Below, piece after piece: positions 26,471 to 35,398 of a stretch of 64,000 nt of DNA (positions within the stretch are counted from its first letter, which is position 1; the number at the start of each line of letters is the position of its first letter). Both the position numbers and the translations under genes were made by a program. Under the pieces are notes generated by a model. That model was not told the DNA's origin. It was given only the letters and a program-made list of their open reading frames with translations, and made no database searches. Source of the DNA: Arthrobacter gandavensis (GTDB taxonomy: Bacteria; Actinomycetota; Actinomycetes; Actinomycetales; Micrococcaceae); the NCBI RefSeq assembly GCF_009192735.1, contig NZ_VTFU01000005.1:166186-230185 (forward strand), in the 5' to 3' direction.

Positions 26471-26935
26471 TCAGCGTTCGGAAGGTTCGACGTCGATCAC
26501 CCACGTCACGCCAAACCGGTCGGTGAGCATGCCGAAGCCGGGGCTCCATGCAGACGCGGCGAGAGGTTCGATAATCTCCGCACCGTCAGCCAGGCTGTTC
26601 CAGATCTTGGTGACTTCCTCGAGGGTTTGGCCGCGGAGGGACTGGAAGAACGTGCGGTCGGTGACCGTAACCCCGTTTTCGCGGCGGGTGACACCGGCGG
26701 TCTCGGTGATGTCGGCGTTGTCCCGGCCGGGAATGTCATAGGCCATGAGACGGAAGCCGTCCGCGGTCTCGACCTGGCCGAACACGATCTTGTCAGCACC
26801 CGGCGCTTCTTTCTGCATCCCAAAGTCGCTGTATGTGGCCATGCTGAGGCTGCCGCCGAAGACCGACTGGTAAAACTCCAGTGCCTGGCCGGCGGTGCCG
26901 CGGAAGTTGAGGTGGGTGGTGGTGGCGATACCCAT
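26471..26935 (-). CDS. VOC superfamily (PhnB-like) protein
   Basis: A 154-aa glyoxalase-fold protein of the PhnB/3-demethylubiquinone-methyltransferase-like group: THLNFRGTAGQALEFYQSVFGG at the N-terminus, FRLMAYDIPG in the middle and FGMLTDRFGVTWVID at the end. These proteins form VOC dimers and may bind metal or small metabolites; activity is rarely known. It is divergent from a WYL regulator with a 21-bp palindrome between them, so the regulator probably controls it. Confidence 0.88.
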   Translation of the reverse strand: MGIATTTHLNFRGTAGQALEFYQSVFGGSLSMATYSDFGMQKEAPGADKIVFGQVETADGFRLMAYDIPGRDNADITETAGVTRRENGVTVTDRTFFQSLRGQTLEEVTKIWNSLADGAEIIEPLAASAWSPGFGMLTDRFGVTWVIDVEPSER

Positions 26936-26998
26936 GGGATCTGTCCTTTGACTCGGCGATGAACACTATTTGTGTCCTAAAAACAGCCTGAACCCAGT

Positions 26999-27019
26999 AG
27001 AGGACAGGATATGTCCTCT
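26999..27019. promoter_or_regulatory. Palindromic operator between VOC and WYL genes
   Basis: AGAGGACA (26999-27006), 5-nt spacer, TGTCCTCT (27012-27019): perfect 8-bp arms. Further TGTCCT half-sites occur at 26942 and near 26972. It lies 20 bp before the WYL start, a good position for autoregulation and for control of the divergent gene. Confidence 0.6.
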
Positions 27020-27039
27020 TTTCCGGGGATACTCGACCC

Positions 27040-28005
27040 ATGTCAGGAACCTCATCGCGCATGCTCGCCCTGCTGTCGCTGCTGCAGTCCCGCCGGGACT
27101 GGCCGGGACAGGTCCTCGCGGAGCGCCTGGCCGTAACATCGCGGACCGTGCGGCGCGACGTCGACCGGCTCCGCGAACTCGGTTATTCCATTACTGCGGC
27201 CAAGGGACCGGATGGCGGCTACCGGCTGGCCGCAGGCTCGGAACTTCCACCCCTGCTTTTCGACGACGAACAGGCGGTGGCCATCGCCGTCGCCCTGCAA
27301 AGTGTTCCGTCCACCGGCGTCGACCTGGACGACGCCGCCGCGCGCGCCCTGACCACGGTTCGCCAGGTGATGCCCTCACGGTTACGCCACCGCGTAGACG
27401 GGATCCGGTTCACCGACTCCGGCTCCTCCGCACGGGTGGACCCAAAAGTCCTTGAAGTGCTCAGCACCGCCACCCGGGACCAGCGGATTGCCCGGTTCGA
27501 TTACGGCGGGGATGGCACCCGCGCGCCCAGACGCGTGGAGCCGCACGCCGTCGTCGCCCGCCATGGCCGCTGGTACCTGATCGCCTGGGATCTGGACAAG
27601 GCCGACTGGCGCCTCTACCGGCTGGACAGGATGATGCCGAAGTTTCCGCCCGGCGGGCCGTTCACCCGGCGGCCGATCCCGACCGGCGACGCGGGCACGT
27701 TCCTCTCCGCGCGGTTGAAGGGGTCCGACGGCGGCAATGCCTGGCCCTGCTATGGGGAACTCCTGATCGAACTCCCTGCCGTGGAGATTGCACCGTGGCT
27801 GGGCGAGGGCGAACTGGAGCAGGTCTCCGATACTTCATGCCGCGTCCGTGTCGGTTCGTGGTCCTGGCCGGGCTTGGTCTCCTGGGCCCTGCGCTTTGAT
27901 GCGCCGTTCACGGTGCTGGCTCCCGATGCCTTTCGGAACTCGCTCTCCGGCCTCGCCGCCCGGGTCGCCGCGGCCCACCCCGGCCCGGGGGCCACCCAGC
28001 CCTGA
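27040..28005 (+). CDS. YafY-type HTH/WYL-domain regulator
   Basis: A 321-aa regulator. The N-terminal HTH_11-type winged helix reads LAERLAVTSRTVRRDVDRLRELGY (about residues 27-50), followed by the WYL ligand-binding domain (RRVEPHAVVARHGRWYLIAWD, about residues 168-188, then YRLDRM) and a C-terminal WCX-like region. WYL proteins often sense nucleic acid or nucleotide ligands. It is divergent from the VOC gene and convergent with the EAL gene. Confidence 0.92.
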   Translation: MSGTSSRMLALLSLLQSRRDWPGQVLAERLAVTSRTVRRDVDRLRELGYSITAAKGPDGGYRLAAGSELPPLLFDDEQAVAIAVALQSVPSTGVDLDDAAARALTTVRQVMPSRLRHRVDGIRFTDSGSSARVDPKVLEVLSTATRDQRIARFDYGGDGTRAPRRVEPHAVVARHGRWYLIAWDLDKADWRLYRLDRMMPKFPPGGPFTRRPIPTGDAGTFLSARLKGSDGGNAWPCYGELLIELPAVEIAPWLGEGELEQVSDTSCRVRVGSWSWPGLVSWALRFDAPFTVLAPDAFRNSLSGLAARVAAAHPGPGATQP

Positions 28006-28014
28006 ATCAGCTGA

Positions 28015-28782
28015 CTACACTCGTGCGGCGGCGTCGGAGACTGAGCCGAAACGCACCGGCGGAAGCTCCTCAAAGGCCGGCTTGGCAAACCAGTAGCCCT
28101 GGAACAACCGGATGCCGGCGTCCTTGAGCACGAGGAACTCCTCCTCGGTTTCTATGCCTTCGGCCAGCAGCGTGATGTCGAGTTCGGCGGCGATTCCAAC
28201 AATTCCCGCCACCACGGCCTGGCGGGCCGGACTGGCATCGATGCCGCGGATGAGCTTCATGTCGATTTTGATCAGGTCGGGCTGGAAATCGACCAACAGT
28301 CCCAGCCCCGCATGCCCGGCACCAAAATCGTCGACGGCGGTGGTGAACCCATGCTTGCGGTATTCGGTGATGATGTTCGTCAGGTGCGCGGTGTCCGCAA
28401 CTTCCTCGTTCTCAGTGAACTCGAACATGATGGACGACGTCGGAAAGCTGGTGCGCTTGGCCGCCAGCAGCGTTGCCCGGAGGCAGGCGGCCGGTTCGTA
28501 GACCGCCTTCGGCATAAAGTTGATGGACAGCATCAGGTCCTCGCCGGCGGGGAACAGCCGCGATGCCAGCTCGATGGCCTTGACGCGGCAGTCCTGGTCG
28601 AAACGGTACTTCTGCTCCGGCGATACCTTGGACAGGACCTCGAAGGCACCCTCGCCCGACTTTCCGCGAACCAGGGCCTCGTAGCCCCACACCCGGCCGG
28701 CTTCGGCGTCGTAAATCGGCTGGAAAGCCATGCTGAAATCAAACCCCAGTTGTGTCCCTGTTGTGCAACCCTCGCAGGCCAT
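28015..28782 (-). CDS. EAL-domain cyclic-di-GMP phosphodiesterase
   Basis: A 255-aa stand-alone EAL domain. The signature E35-A-L (YEALVRG) and downstream catalytic elements SINFMPKAVY, FEFTENEEV, AVDDFGAGHAGLG (loop 6), LIKIDMKLI and LLAEGIETEEE, then LFQGYWFAKP, are all present, so hydrolysis of c-di-GMP to pGpG is plausible. The short Cys-rich N-terminus (ACEGCTTG) is unusual and might bind a metal. No GGDEF partner or sensor domain is adjacent. Confidence 0.9.
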   Translation of the reverse strand: MACEGCTTGTQLGFDFSMAFQPIYDAEAGRVWGYEALVRGKSGEGAFEVLSKVSPEQKYRFDQDCRVKAIELASRLFPAGEDLMLSINFMPKAVYEPAACLRATLLAAKRTSFPTSSIMFEFTENEEVADTAHLTNIITEYRKHGFTTAVDDFGAGHAGLGLLVDFQPDLIKIDMKLIRGIDASPARQAVVAGIVGIAAELDITLLAEGIETEEEFLVLKDAGIRLFQGYWFAKPAFEELPPVRFGSVSDAAARV

Positions 28783-28827
28783 GCGGCGCCCCCCTCGCTG
28801 AATAAGTCCACCGTAGTTTATGTCCTT

Positions 28828-29619
28828 CTAAACCACGCTGGTCAGCACGCCGCCGTCAGCGCGCACGGCGGCTCCGTTCGTCGCGGACGCCAGGGGACTG
28901 GCCAGGAAGGTCACCATCGCGGCGATCTCATCGGGCTCAATAAAGCGCTCCAGCAGCGACGTATGGTTTGTCCCGATAATCGCCTGCTTCATGTCCGCAA
29001 CGGACTGTCCGGTGGCCGCGGCGATGCCCTCCACAGTGGCGGCGACGCCGTCGGAATACGTTGGTCCGCCCAGCACGGAGTTCACGGTGACGCCGGTGCC
29101 GCGGGTGAGCTTCGCCAGACCGTTGCCCACTGCCATCATGGCGGCCTTGGATGCGCCGTAGTGGATCATGTCCGCGGGCACGTTGACGCCGGATTCACTG
29201 CTGATAAAGACGATCCGGCCCCACCCCCGCGCCAGCATCGGCGGCAGCATCCGCCGGGCCAGCAGCGCCCCGCTGAGGGTGTTCACCTCAAAGTACCGGC
29301 GCCACTCGTCCGCGGACATCTCAGCAAACGGCTTCAGCTCAAAAAGGCCGGCATTGTTAATGAGGATGTCGACGTCGGCGAGCTCCGCGCACAGCCGCTC
29401 CACCTGCTCCGGCACGGCGAAGTCGGCGGCGATGCCGTCCACCAATGCTCCGGGCACCTCACGCCGCAACGTCTCGACGGCGGTGGCGAGCTTCGCTGCG
29501 TCCCGGCCATGAAGCGTTACGGAGCCGCCCTCGCGGGCCAGCATCCGTGCCACGGCGTAGCCGATTCCCTGCGTGGAACCGCTGATGAACGCGGTTTTTT
29601 CTGCGAGCTGCAAATCCAT
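28828..29619 (-). CDS. Short-chain dehydrogenase/reductase
   Basis: A 263-aa classical SDR. The cofactor loop GSTQGIG (residues 14-20), NNAG (88-91) and the catalytic S140/S141, Y154 and K158 (YGASK) are intact. The Gly-rich loop with a following Arg at position 39 (HGRD) favours NADP(H). The substrate is not predictable. It lies on the strand opposite the BTAD regulator gene with 130 bp between the divergent starts, and that regulator might control it. Confidence 0.9.
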   Translation of the reverse strand: MDLQLAEKTAFISGSTQGIGYAVARMLAREGGSVTLHGRDAAKLATAVETLRREVPGALVDGIAADFAVPEQVERLCAELADVDILINNAGLFELKPFAEMSADEWRRYFEVNTLSGALLARRMLPPMLARGWGRIVFISSESGVNVPADMIHYGASKAAMMAVGNGLAKLTRGTGVTVNSVLGGPTYSDGVAATVEGIAAATGQSVADMKQAIIGTNHTSLLERFIEPDEIAAMVTFLASPLASATNGAAVRADGGVLTSVV

Positions 29620-29749
29620 GGTGTTTCCTATCCCGCCGCGTGGAAAGCGGCCGTTACCGGCGCCGGGCCTTCCGCCTCGGCTTCACCTGACGATTCCACG
29701 GCCGGATCAGCGCCCGATCAGCGCAGTGTCCGCGCACTAGAATCAGCAG

Positions 29750-31630
29750 GTGAATAACCTGCGGATCCGCGTTCTTGGCCCTGTTGGCGCCGAGTACGCG
29801 GGCACCCCGCTCCGCCTGTCCAAGGCACGGCACCGCGAGATCCTGGGCATCCTGGTTGCTGCCCGCGGCGGGACGGTGTCCACGCAGAGGCTCATCGACG
29901 ATCTGTGGGAGGACACGCCGCCTGGCGCGGTGGGCGCCGTCCGCACCTTCATCGGCGAACTGCGCCGCATCCTCGAACCGGACCGCCCGCCCCGCACTCC
30001 CCCGGCAGTCCTGCTGACCGCCGGCGGCGGCTATGCGCTTCGGCTCCCGGACGACGACGTCGACCTCTGGCGGGTTGAACATCGTCTCCAGCGCGCTGCG
30101 GAATGGAGTTTGGAAGCCCGCGAGCGCGCCCTGACCGCGGCACTGGATGAGTGGCGCGGCAGCCCGTTCGAGGAATTCGGCACCCGTGCCTGGGCCACAG
30201 CCGAACGGGTGCGGCTGGCCGAGCTGCGGGCGGCAGCGGTTGAGCAGCTGGCTTCCGCACGGCTGGACCTCGGCCGGCCGCAGGATGTCCTGGCGCTGCT
30301 CGATGCACACGTCGGCGGGCACCCGTGGCGGGAGGAAGGCTGGCGGCTGCTGGCCCTTGCCCTCTACCGCTGCGCCCGCCAGGTCGACGCCCTTGCCCTG
30401 CTGTCCCGTGCCCGCTCCACCCTGCGGCACGATCTGGGCCTGGATCCCGGGACCGGGCTGGCCGGGCTCGAACAGCGCATCCTGCGCCACGATCCAACAC
30501 TGGACCTGGTGCCCGACGACGACGCCTCCCTCCTTGCGCGGACCGCCGCCGCCGCCGGGCGAACCGGCCAGCGGGCACAGCTGGAGGGAGTGGCGCAGCT
30601 GCTTCCGGTGCTGGCGGTGTCCGGATCGGTCCAGCTGGCGGCCGAGCAGCGTCTGGCAGCCATAACTGCGGCGGAGCAGTTCGGTGATCCGGAACTGGCG
30701 GCCCGGGTCATCGGCGGCTTTGAGGTGCCGGGGAGCTGGACCCGTTCGGATGATCCGGTTCAATCGGCGGCGGTCGTGGCCGCTGCGGTCCGGACGCTGG
30801 AGGTTCTGTCGCCCCAGACGTCGGACCGGGTACGGGCGCGGCTGCTGGCCACTATTGCCATGGAGTCCCGAGGCACTGCGGGCAGGATGGCGGAGGCTGC
30901 AGAGGCCGAGCGGATTGCCCGGAAGTTGAACGATCCGGCGCTGCTGTGTTTTGCGCTCAGCGCCCGGTACCAGCAGACCTTCGCGGCGGCCGGACTGGCC
31001 AGCGTCCGGGAGGCTCTTGGCGCCGAGCTCATCGCACTGGCCGTGGACGCGGAGCTTCCCACCTTCGAGATCCAGGGCCGGCTGATCCGGATGCAGGCAC
31101 TGTGTGCGCTCGACGACGTTGGTGCTGCCTCCCGGGAAGCGGATCAGATCGATGCCCTCGCCGTCCGCTACGACCGGGCATTGGCAACGGTCTTCACCGG
31201 CTGGTTCCGGAGCACCTTCCTGCAGGGCACGCCTCCGCAGGCCGGAGACGAGATGCCCGGGTTCAGGACCGGCCTTCCCGCCCTGGCTGCGCTGACGGCT
31301 GCTGTTCGGAACGGGACGGAGCTGGCGGACGGCAACTTTGGCCCCTACGAACCGTGGGTGCGGCCGCTGCTGCTGGCGCGCGGAGGCGGGCTGGCGGAGG
31401 CCCGTGCGGCACTCGACGTCCTGCCGGAGCCGCCGCGGGACCTGTTGTTTGAAGTGTCCTGGTCCCTCATCGGACGGGCTGCCATTGAATGCGGCGATCG
31501 GGCTGCTGCCCAACGGGCCTATGCCAACCTGCTGCCGGCGGCCGGAGAGCGTGCCGCCGGCAGCGGCGCCGTCGACCTCGGGCCCGTTTCCGAGCTGCTG
31601 GCTGCACTCCGGCCCTTGCGCGATTACTGA
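29750..31630 (+). CDS. BTAD-domain (SARP/AfsR-like) transcriptional regulator
   Basis: A 626-aa regulator starting at GTG 29750. The N-terminus is an OmpR-like DNA-binding domain (IRVLGPVGAEYAG, SKARHREILGILVAARGG, TVSTQRLIDDLWED) of about 95 residues, followed by the BTAD helical repeat (WRGSPFEEFGTRAWATAERVR..., HPWREEGWRLLALALYRCARQVDALALL), ending near residue 245. The remaining 380 residues are Ala-rich, TPR-like helices; I see no NB-ARC Walker motifs. SARP-type proteins often switch on secondary metabolism, but no biosynthetic cluster is nearby. Confidence 0.85.
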   Translation: MNNLRIRVLGPVGAEYAGTPLRLSKARHREILGILVAARGGTVSTQRLIDDLWEDTPPGAVGAVRTFIGELRRILEPDRPPRTPPAVLLTAGGGYALRLPDDDVDLWRVEHRLQRAAEWSLEARERALTAALDEWRGSPFEEFGTRAWATAERVRLAELRAAAVEQLASARLDLGRPQDVLALLDAHVGGHPWREEGWRLLALALYRCARQVDALALLSRARSTLRHDLGLDPGTGLAGLEQRILRHDPTLDLVPDDDASLLARTAAAAGRTGQRAQLEGVAQLLPVLAVSGSVQLAAEQRLAAITAAEQFGDPELAARVIGGFEVPGSWTRSDDPVQSAAVVAAAVRTLEVLSPQTSDRVRARLLATIAMESRGTAGRMAEAAEAERIARKLNDPALLCFALSARYQQTFAAAGLASVREALGAELIALAVDAELPTFEIQGRLIRMQALCALDDVGAASREADQIDALAVRYDRALATVFTGWFRSTFLQGTPPQAGDEMPGFRTGLPALAALTAAVRNGTELADGNFGPYEPWVRPLLLARGGGLAEARAALDVLPEPPRDLLFEVSWSLIGRAAIECGDRAAAQRAYANLLPAAGERAAGSGAVDLGPVSELLAALRPLRDY

Positions 31631-31867
31631 CGCGGCCGGGGCAGCGGCTCCCGATGCCTACCCGAGGCTCTCGAACACCATGGTCGCCTGGATACGGTCG
31701 CCTCCCCCAAACCCCTTGCTGCCGCATTTGCGTTTAGTTCCTTAGGTTTGCGGCTAATTCTGCGCAATACTACTCGATGCAGTTGATGCTCTTTCCGCGG
31801 AACAGGGGGCAGTTTTGCGGGCTCGAAACCTATGTCCCCTCACAGACCAGTCACTGACGGAGGCACC

Positions 31868-32380
31868 ATGCCCGATTCCGAAATGCGTTCCAAGACCCTC
31901 GAATATTCACCGGCGGAACGGAATACCGCGCGCGTCTTCGGACGGACCGGCCTTGAGCATTTGCAGGCCATGGCCGCCGGCGAGGTTCCCGGACCGCCGA
32001 TCAGCAGCCACGTGGGACTTCGCCTCGTCAAGGTGAGCGAGGGCGACGTCGTGATGACGGCGGAGCCCGACGAATCGCATTACAACCCGATCGGCTCCAT
32101 CCATGGCGGCTTTTTCGCCACTGTCCTCGATTCGGTCTGCGGCTGCGCCGTGCACTCCACGTTGCCGGCCGGCGTCGGCTACACCAGCCTCGAGCTCAAG
32201 GTGTCCTTCCTGCGGCCCGCCACGGCAGACACGGGCACCGTCACCGCCCACGGGTGGGTGACCAAGGCCGGGCGCAACGCTGCGTTTGTCGAAGCCGACC
32301 TGCGCGACGCCGCCGGCCGGGTCCTCGCCACCGCCTCAAGCACCTGCCTGGTAATGGGCCCCGAGCCGTCCGGAAGGTAA
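31868..32380 (+). CDS. PaaI-type hotdog thioesterase
   Basis: A 170-aa hotdog-fold thioesterase. The HGG motif in NPIGSIHGGFFATVLDSV (about residues 75-92) and the strand GYTSLELKVSFLRPA are family hallmarks; they line the acyl-CoA site. ATG 31868 has GGAGG seven bases upstream, so it is preferred to 31832. It hydrolyses aryl- or acyl-CoA esters, perhaps as a general CoA-release enzyme. It lies 82 bp before an MFS gene on the same strand. Confidence 0.88.
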   Translation: MPDSEMRSKTLEYSPAERNTARVFGRTGLEHLQAMAAGEVPGPPISSHVGLRLVKVSEGDVVMTAEPDESHYNPIGSIHGGFFATVLDSVCGCAVHSTLPAGVGYTSLELKVSFLRPATADTGTVTAHGWVTKAGRNAAFVEADLRDAAGRVLATASSTCLVMGPEPSGR

Positions 32381-32462
32381 ATTCCCTGCCAGAATGGCTT
32401 GGCCTCCCCTGCCGGCGGCCGAGCGCTTGGCCCCGCCCGTGCCCCCTCAACGAAGGACTCCA

Positions 32463-33812
32463 GTGCCAGACCCGCAACAGCCCGCCCGGGACCCGCTTCC
32501 CGCTGCGGCACCGGAGCCGCTGGAGCTGGTGCAACGGCGCACCATGCGGGTGCTTGTCATCATGCAGATCATTGGCACTGTCGGTGTTGGCGTTGCGCCC
32601 TCAATTGGTGTGTTGCTGGCCGGTGAGGTCACCCAGAATGAAGCGTGGGCCGGGTTGGCGCGGACAGCCAGCACGCTGGGAGCCGCCCTGCTCGGCCTGC
32701 CGCTGGGGAATCTGGCCGCACGCCGCGGACGCCGGGTCGCTCTGGCCTCCGGTTGGTGGACCGCCGCCGCGGGCGCTGCGATCCTGGTGGCGGCTGCCCA
32801 GTGGAGCCTCGTGGTGCCGTTGTTTATCGGCCTGCTGCTGATCGGTGCCGGGTCCGCCGTCAGCCTTCAAGCCCGGTTTGCCGCGACCGACCTGGCCGAT
32901 CCGCATCACAAGGGCCGGTCGCTGGCCCTGGTGGTGTGGGTGGGCACCATCGGTTCGGTGCTCGGCCCTAATCTGGGGGTTCCGGGTGAGATCCTGCACC
33001 GGGCCACCGGTCTCAGCGTTTTCGCCGGGGCGTTCCTTGTTGCCGCTGTGTGTCTGGGGCTGGCCGGCGTCGTCGTCTTCCTCCGGCTCAGGCCCGACCC
33101 GCTGCTAATCCTGCAGGCAGCCGCTGGCTCCGCCGTGCCTGCCCCTGCCTCCTCCGCCGAACCCGCCGAACCCGCCGAACTCTCCGCCGCACGCCCGCCC
33201 GTGGAACCCGGCGGAAAGAAGCGGGCCCCCGTCCGCCGCATCCTCGCCGAGCTGCGCACCAACCCACCGGCCCGCTTCGCCATGATCGCGATCCTGTCCG
33301 CCCAGGTGGTGATGGTGTCGATCATGACGATGACCCCGGTGCATATCGCGCATCAGGGCGGATCAATCTCGATCATCGGCATCACCATCAGCCTGCACAT
33401 TGCCGGCATGTACGCGCTGGCGCCCCTGGTCGGGTTCATCGTTGACCGCTACGGACACCGGCCCAGTATCGGAGCAGGCCTGCTGATTTTTCTGGCCTCC
33501 GCCTCGATCGGTGCTTCCCGGCCTTCGGACACCGGCTGGATCATGGTGTCGCTGTTCCTGCTGGGGGTCGGCTGGTCGTTCGTCAACGTTGCCGGGTCGG
33601 CGCTGTTCAGCAGGGTTGTCTCAGCCGAGACCCGCGCGTCTTCGCAGGGCGGCGTCGATGCCCTCGCCAACCTGTGCGGAGCCGTGGCGGCGTTCGCCGC
33701 CGGTCCGTTGCTGGCCGCCAGCAGTTTCCCGGTGCTTTCCGTTCTCGCCACCGCGGTCCTGCTTCCGCTCGCCGTACTCACCGTTCGGCGCCGGTCTTCG
33801 GCCGCGGCCTGA
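32463..33812 (+). CDS. MFS transporter
   Basis: A major facilitator of about 449 aa with twelve predicted TM segments. After a short Pro-rich cytoplasmic tail, TM1 begins near residue 27 (VLVIMQIIGTVGVGVAPSIG), the loop 2-3 region has GNLAARRGRRVAL (motif A-like), and a central acidic/Ala-rich loop lies at about residues 215-255. GTG 32463 has GAAGGA at good spacing; the frame is open to 32394. The substrate is unknown. It is convergent with the tct operon across a strong hairpin. Confidence 0.85.
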   Translation: MPDPQQPARDPLPAAAPEPLELVQRRTMRVLVIMQIIGTVGVGVAPSIGVLLAGEVTQNEAWAGLARTASTLGAALLGLPLGNLAARRGRRVALASGWWTAAAGAAILVAAAQWSLVVPLFIGLLLIGAGSAVSLQARFAATDLADPHHKGRSLALVVWVGTIGSVLGPNLGVPGEILHRATGLSVFAGAFLVAAVCLGLAGVVVFLRLRPDPLLILQAAAGSAVPAPASSAEPAEPAELSAARPPVEPGGKKRAPVRRILAELRTNPPARFAMIAILSAQVVMVSIMTMTPVHIAHQGGSISIIGITISLHIAGMYALAPLVGFIVDRYGHRPSIGAGLLIFLASASIGASRPSDTGWIMVSLFLLGVGWSFVNVAGSALFSRVVSAETRASSQGGVDALANLCGAVAAFAAGPLLAASSFPVLSVLATAVLLPLAVLTVRRRSSAAA

Positions 33813-33824
33813 GCCTGGACGCAG

Positions 33825-33871
33825 CGAAGGGCCCCGCTGATCTGAACTGGTCAGATCGGCGAGGCCCTTCG
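33825..33871. terminator. Bidirectional hairpin between MFS gene and tctA
   Basis: A 21-bp stem (33825-33845 with 33851-33871) with one mismatch and one wobble pair, and a 5-nt ACTGG loop, between convergent genes. Confidence 0.85.
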
Positions 33872-33891
33872 GTGTTGCCTGCGCGTTGGAC

Positions 33892-35397
33892 CTAGACGTC
33901 CTTGCGGGTCCGGTTCACAACCTTGGACCGCACAGTGGCCGCCAGCACGAGGAACAGCAGCCCGTAGAGCACCAGCGGGATCGGCCCGGTCACGAACACC
34001 GAGTAGTCACCGTTGGAGGACAGCAGCGCGTCGCGCATGCTCGTTTCCGCCAGCGGACCCAGCACCACACCAATCATCAGCGGGGCCAGGGGCATCCCGT
34101 GGCGGCGCATGATGAAACCAACCAGGCCGAGCCCGAGCAGCATCAGCAGATCGAACACCGCACCGGAGGTGGCGTAGACGCCCAAGCCGCAGAAGACGGT
34201 AATCCCGGCGTACAGGTACGGGGCCGGGATGAGGAGCAGCTTGGCCCAAAGCCCTGCGAAGGGCAGGTTGATGATGAGCAGCACCACCATCGCGATGAAG
34301 AAGCTCGCCAGCAGTGCCCAGACCAGGTCGGGGGATCGATCGAACAGCAGGGGGCCCGGCTGCAGGCCGTACTGCTGGAACGCGGCGAGCATGATCGCCG
34401 CGGTGGCCGAGACCGGCAGGCCCAGGGCCAGAAGTGCTCCCATGGCGGTTCCGGTGGTGGCGTTGCCGGCGGCTTCCGGAGCTGCCAGGCCGCGGATCGC
34501 ACCCTTGCCGAACTTCGGGTTCTTGCGGCGGCGGTCAATGCGCCGTTCCACGTCGTAGGAGATGAACGTCGGGATCTCGGACCCGCCGGCGGGGATGACG
34601 CCAAACGGCAAGCCGATCGCGGTGCCCCGGGCCCAGGCCGGGGCTGCCTCTTTGAGCTCGGCGCGGGAGAGGAAGGGACGGCCTGCGGAGGCGACTTGCT
34701 TGCCGGCCGGATCCCGGCGGATGCGGGAGGCGATATGGAACACTTCGCCCAGCGCCAGGATGGCCACGGTCACGGTAATCAGGGAAATGCCGTCAAACAT
34801 CTGGGGCGCACCGAAGCTGAAACGTTCGGCGCCCGAGAACGGGTCGATCCCCACGGTGGCGATGCCCAGACCGATCACGAGGGCCGCGAGGCCCTTTACC
34901 GCGGAGTCCGAGACCACGGAGGACGTGGCAACAAAAGCGAACAGGGCCAGCGCAAAGAACTCAGCCGGACCGAAGTTGGCCGAGAAATCAGCCAAGGCGG
35001 GTGCGAGGAACACGACGAGAACGGAGGCCACCATGCCGCCGATAAACGCACCGATGGCTGCGGTGGCCAGAGCCTGCGGGGCCCTGCCGTCCTTGGCCAT
35101 TTTGTGCCCCTCGAACGTGGAGGCGATGGCCGAGGCCTGGCCCGGGGTGTTCATGAGGATTGCCATGGTGGAGTCGCCGAACATGCCGCCGAAATACACG
35201 CCGGCGAACATGATGAAAGCGGCAGTGGGATCGAGGGCAAACGTTACGGGCAGCAGCAGAGCCACTGCCATCGACGAGCCCAGTCCCGGCAGCACGCCGA
35301 CGGCGGTGCCCAGCAGACAGCCGACGAGCACCCACAGCATGTTCATTGGGGTCAGGGCCGAGGAGAAGCCCTCCATCAACAGATTGAGTGAATCCAT
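33892..35397 (-). CDS. tctA: Tripartite tricarboxylate transporter large permease
   Basis: A 501-aa TctA-family permease with about eleven to twelve TM segments and the family motifs GVLPGLGSSMAVALLLP (about residues 36-52), MFGDSTMAILMNTPGQASAIA, and PAGGSEIPTFISYDVERR near residue 275. ATG 35397 is fixed by AGGAGG just upstream, overlapping the end of tctB. With TctB and TctC it forms a secondary, cation-coupled importer of citrate or related carboxylates. It is the last gene of the operon. Confidence 0.93.
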   Translation of the reverse strand: MDSLNLLMEGFSSALTPMNMLWVLVGCLLGTAVGVLPGLGSSMAVALLLPVTFALDPTAAFIMFAGVYFGGMFGDSTMAILMNTPGQASAIASTFEGHKMAKDGRAPQALATAAIGAFIGGMVASVLVVFLAPALADFSANFGPAEFFALALFAFVATSSVVSDSAVKGLAALVIGLGIATVGIDPFSGAERFSFGAPQMFDGISLITVTVAILALGEVFHIASRIRRDPAGKQVASAGRPFLSRAELKEAAPAWARGTAIGLPFGVIPAGGSEIPTFISYDVERRIDRRRKNPKFGKGAIRGLAAPEAAGNATTGTAMGALLALGLPVSATAAIMLAAFQQYGLQPGPLLFDRSPDLVWALLASFFIAMVVLLIINLPFAGLWAKLLLIPAPYLYAGITVFCGLGVYATSGAVFDLLMLLGLGLVGFIMRRHGMPLAPLMIGVVLGPLAETSMRDALLSSNGDYSVFVTGPIPLVLYGLLFLVLAATVRSKVVNRTRKDV

Positions 35398-35398
35398 G

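Noticed and set aside
29654..31513. 619-aa minus-strand frame opposite the BTAD gene
   Set aside because: No domains; the plus strand has a clear OmpR-like plus BTAD layout.
33886..35391. 501-aa plus-strand frame opposite tctA
   Set aside because: Gln/His/Gly-rich shadow; the minus strand is an evident TctA in a tctCBA operon.
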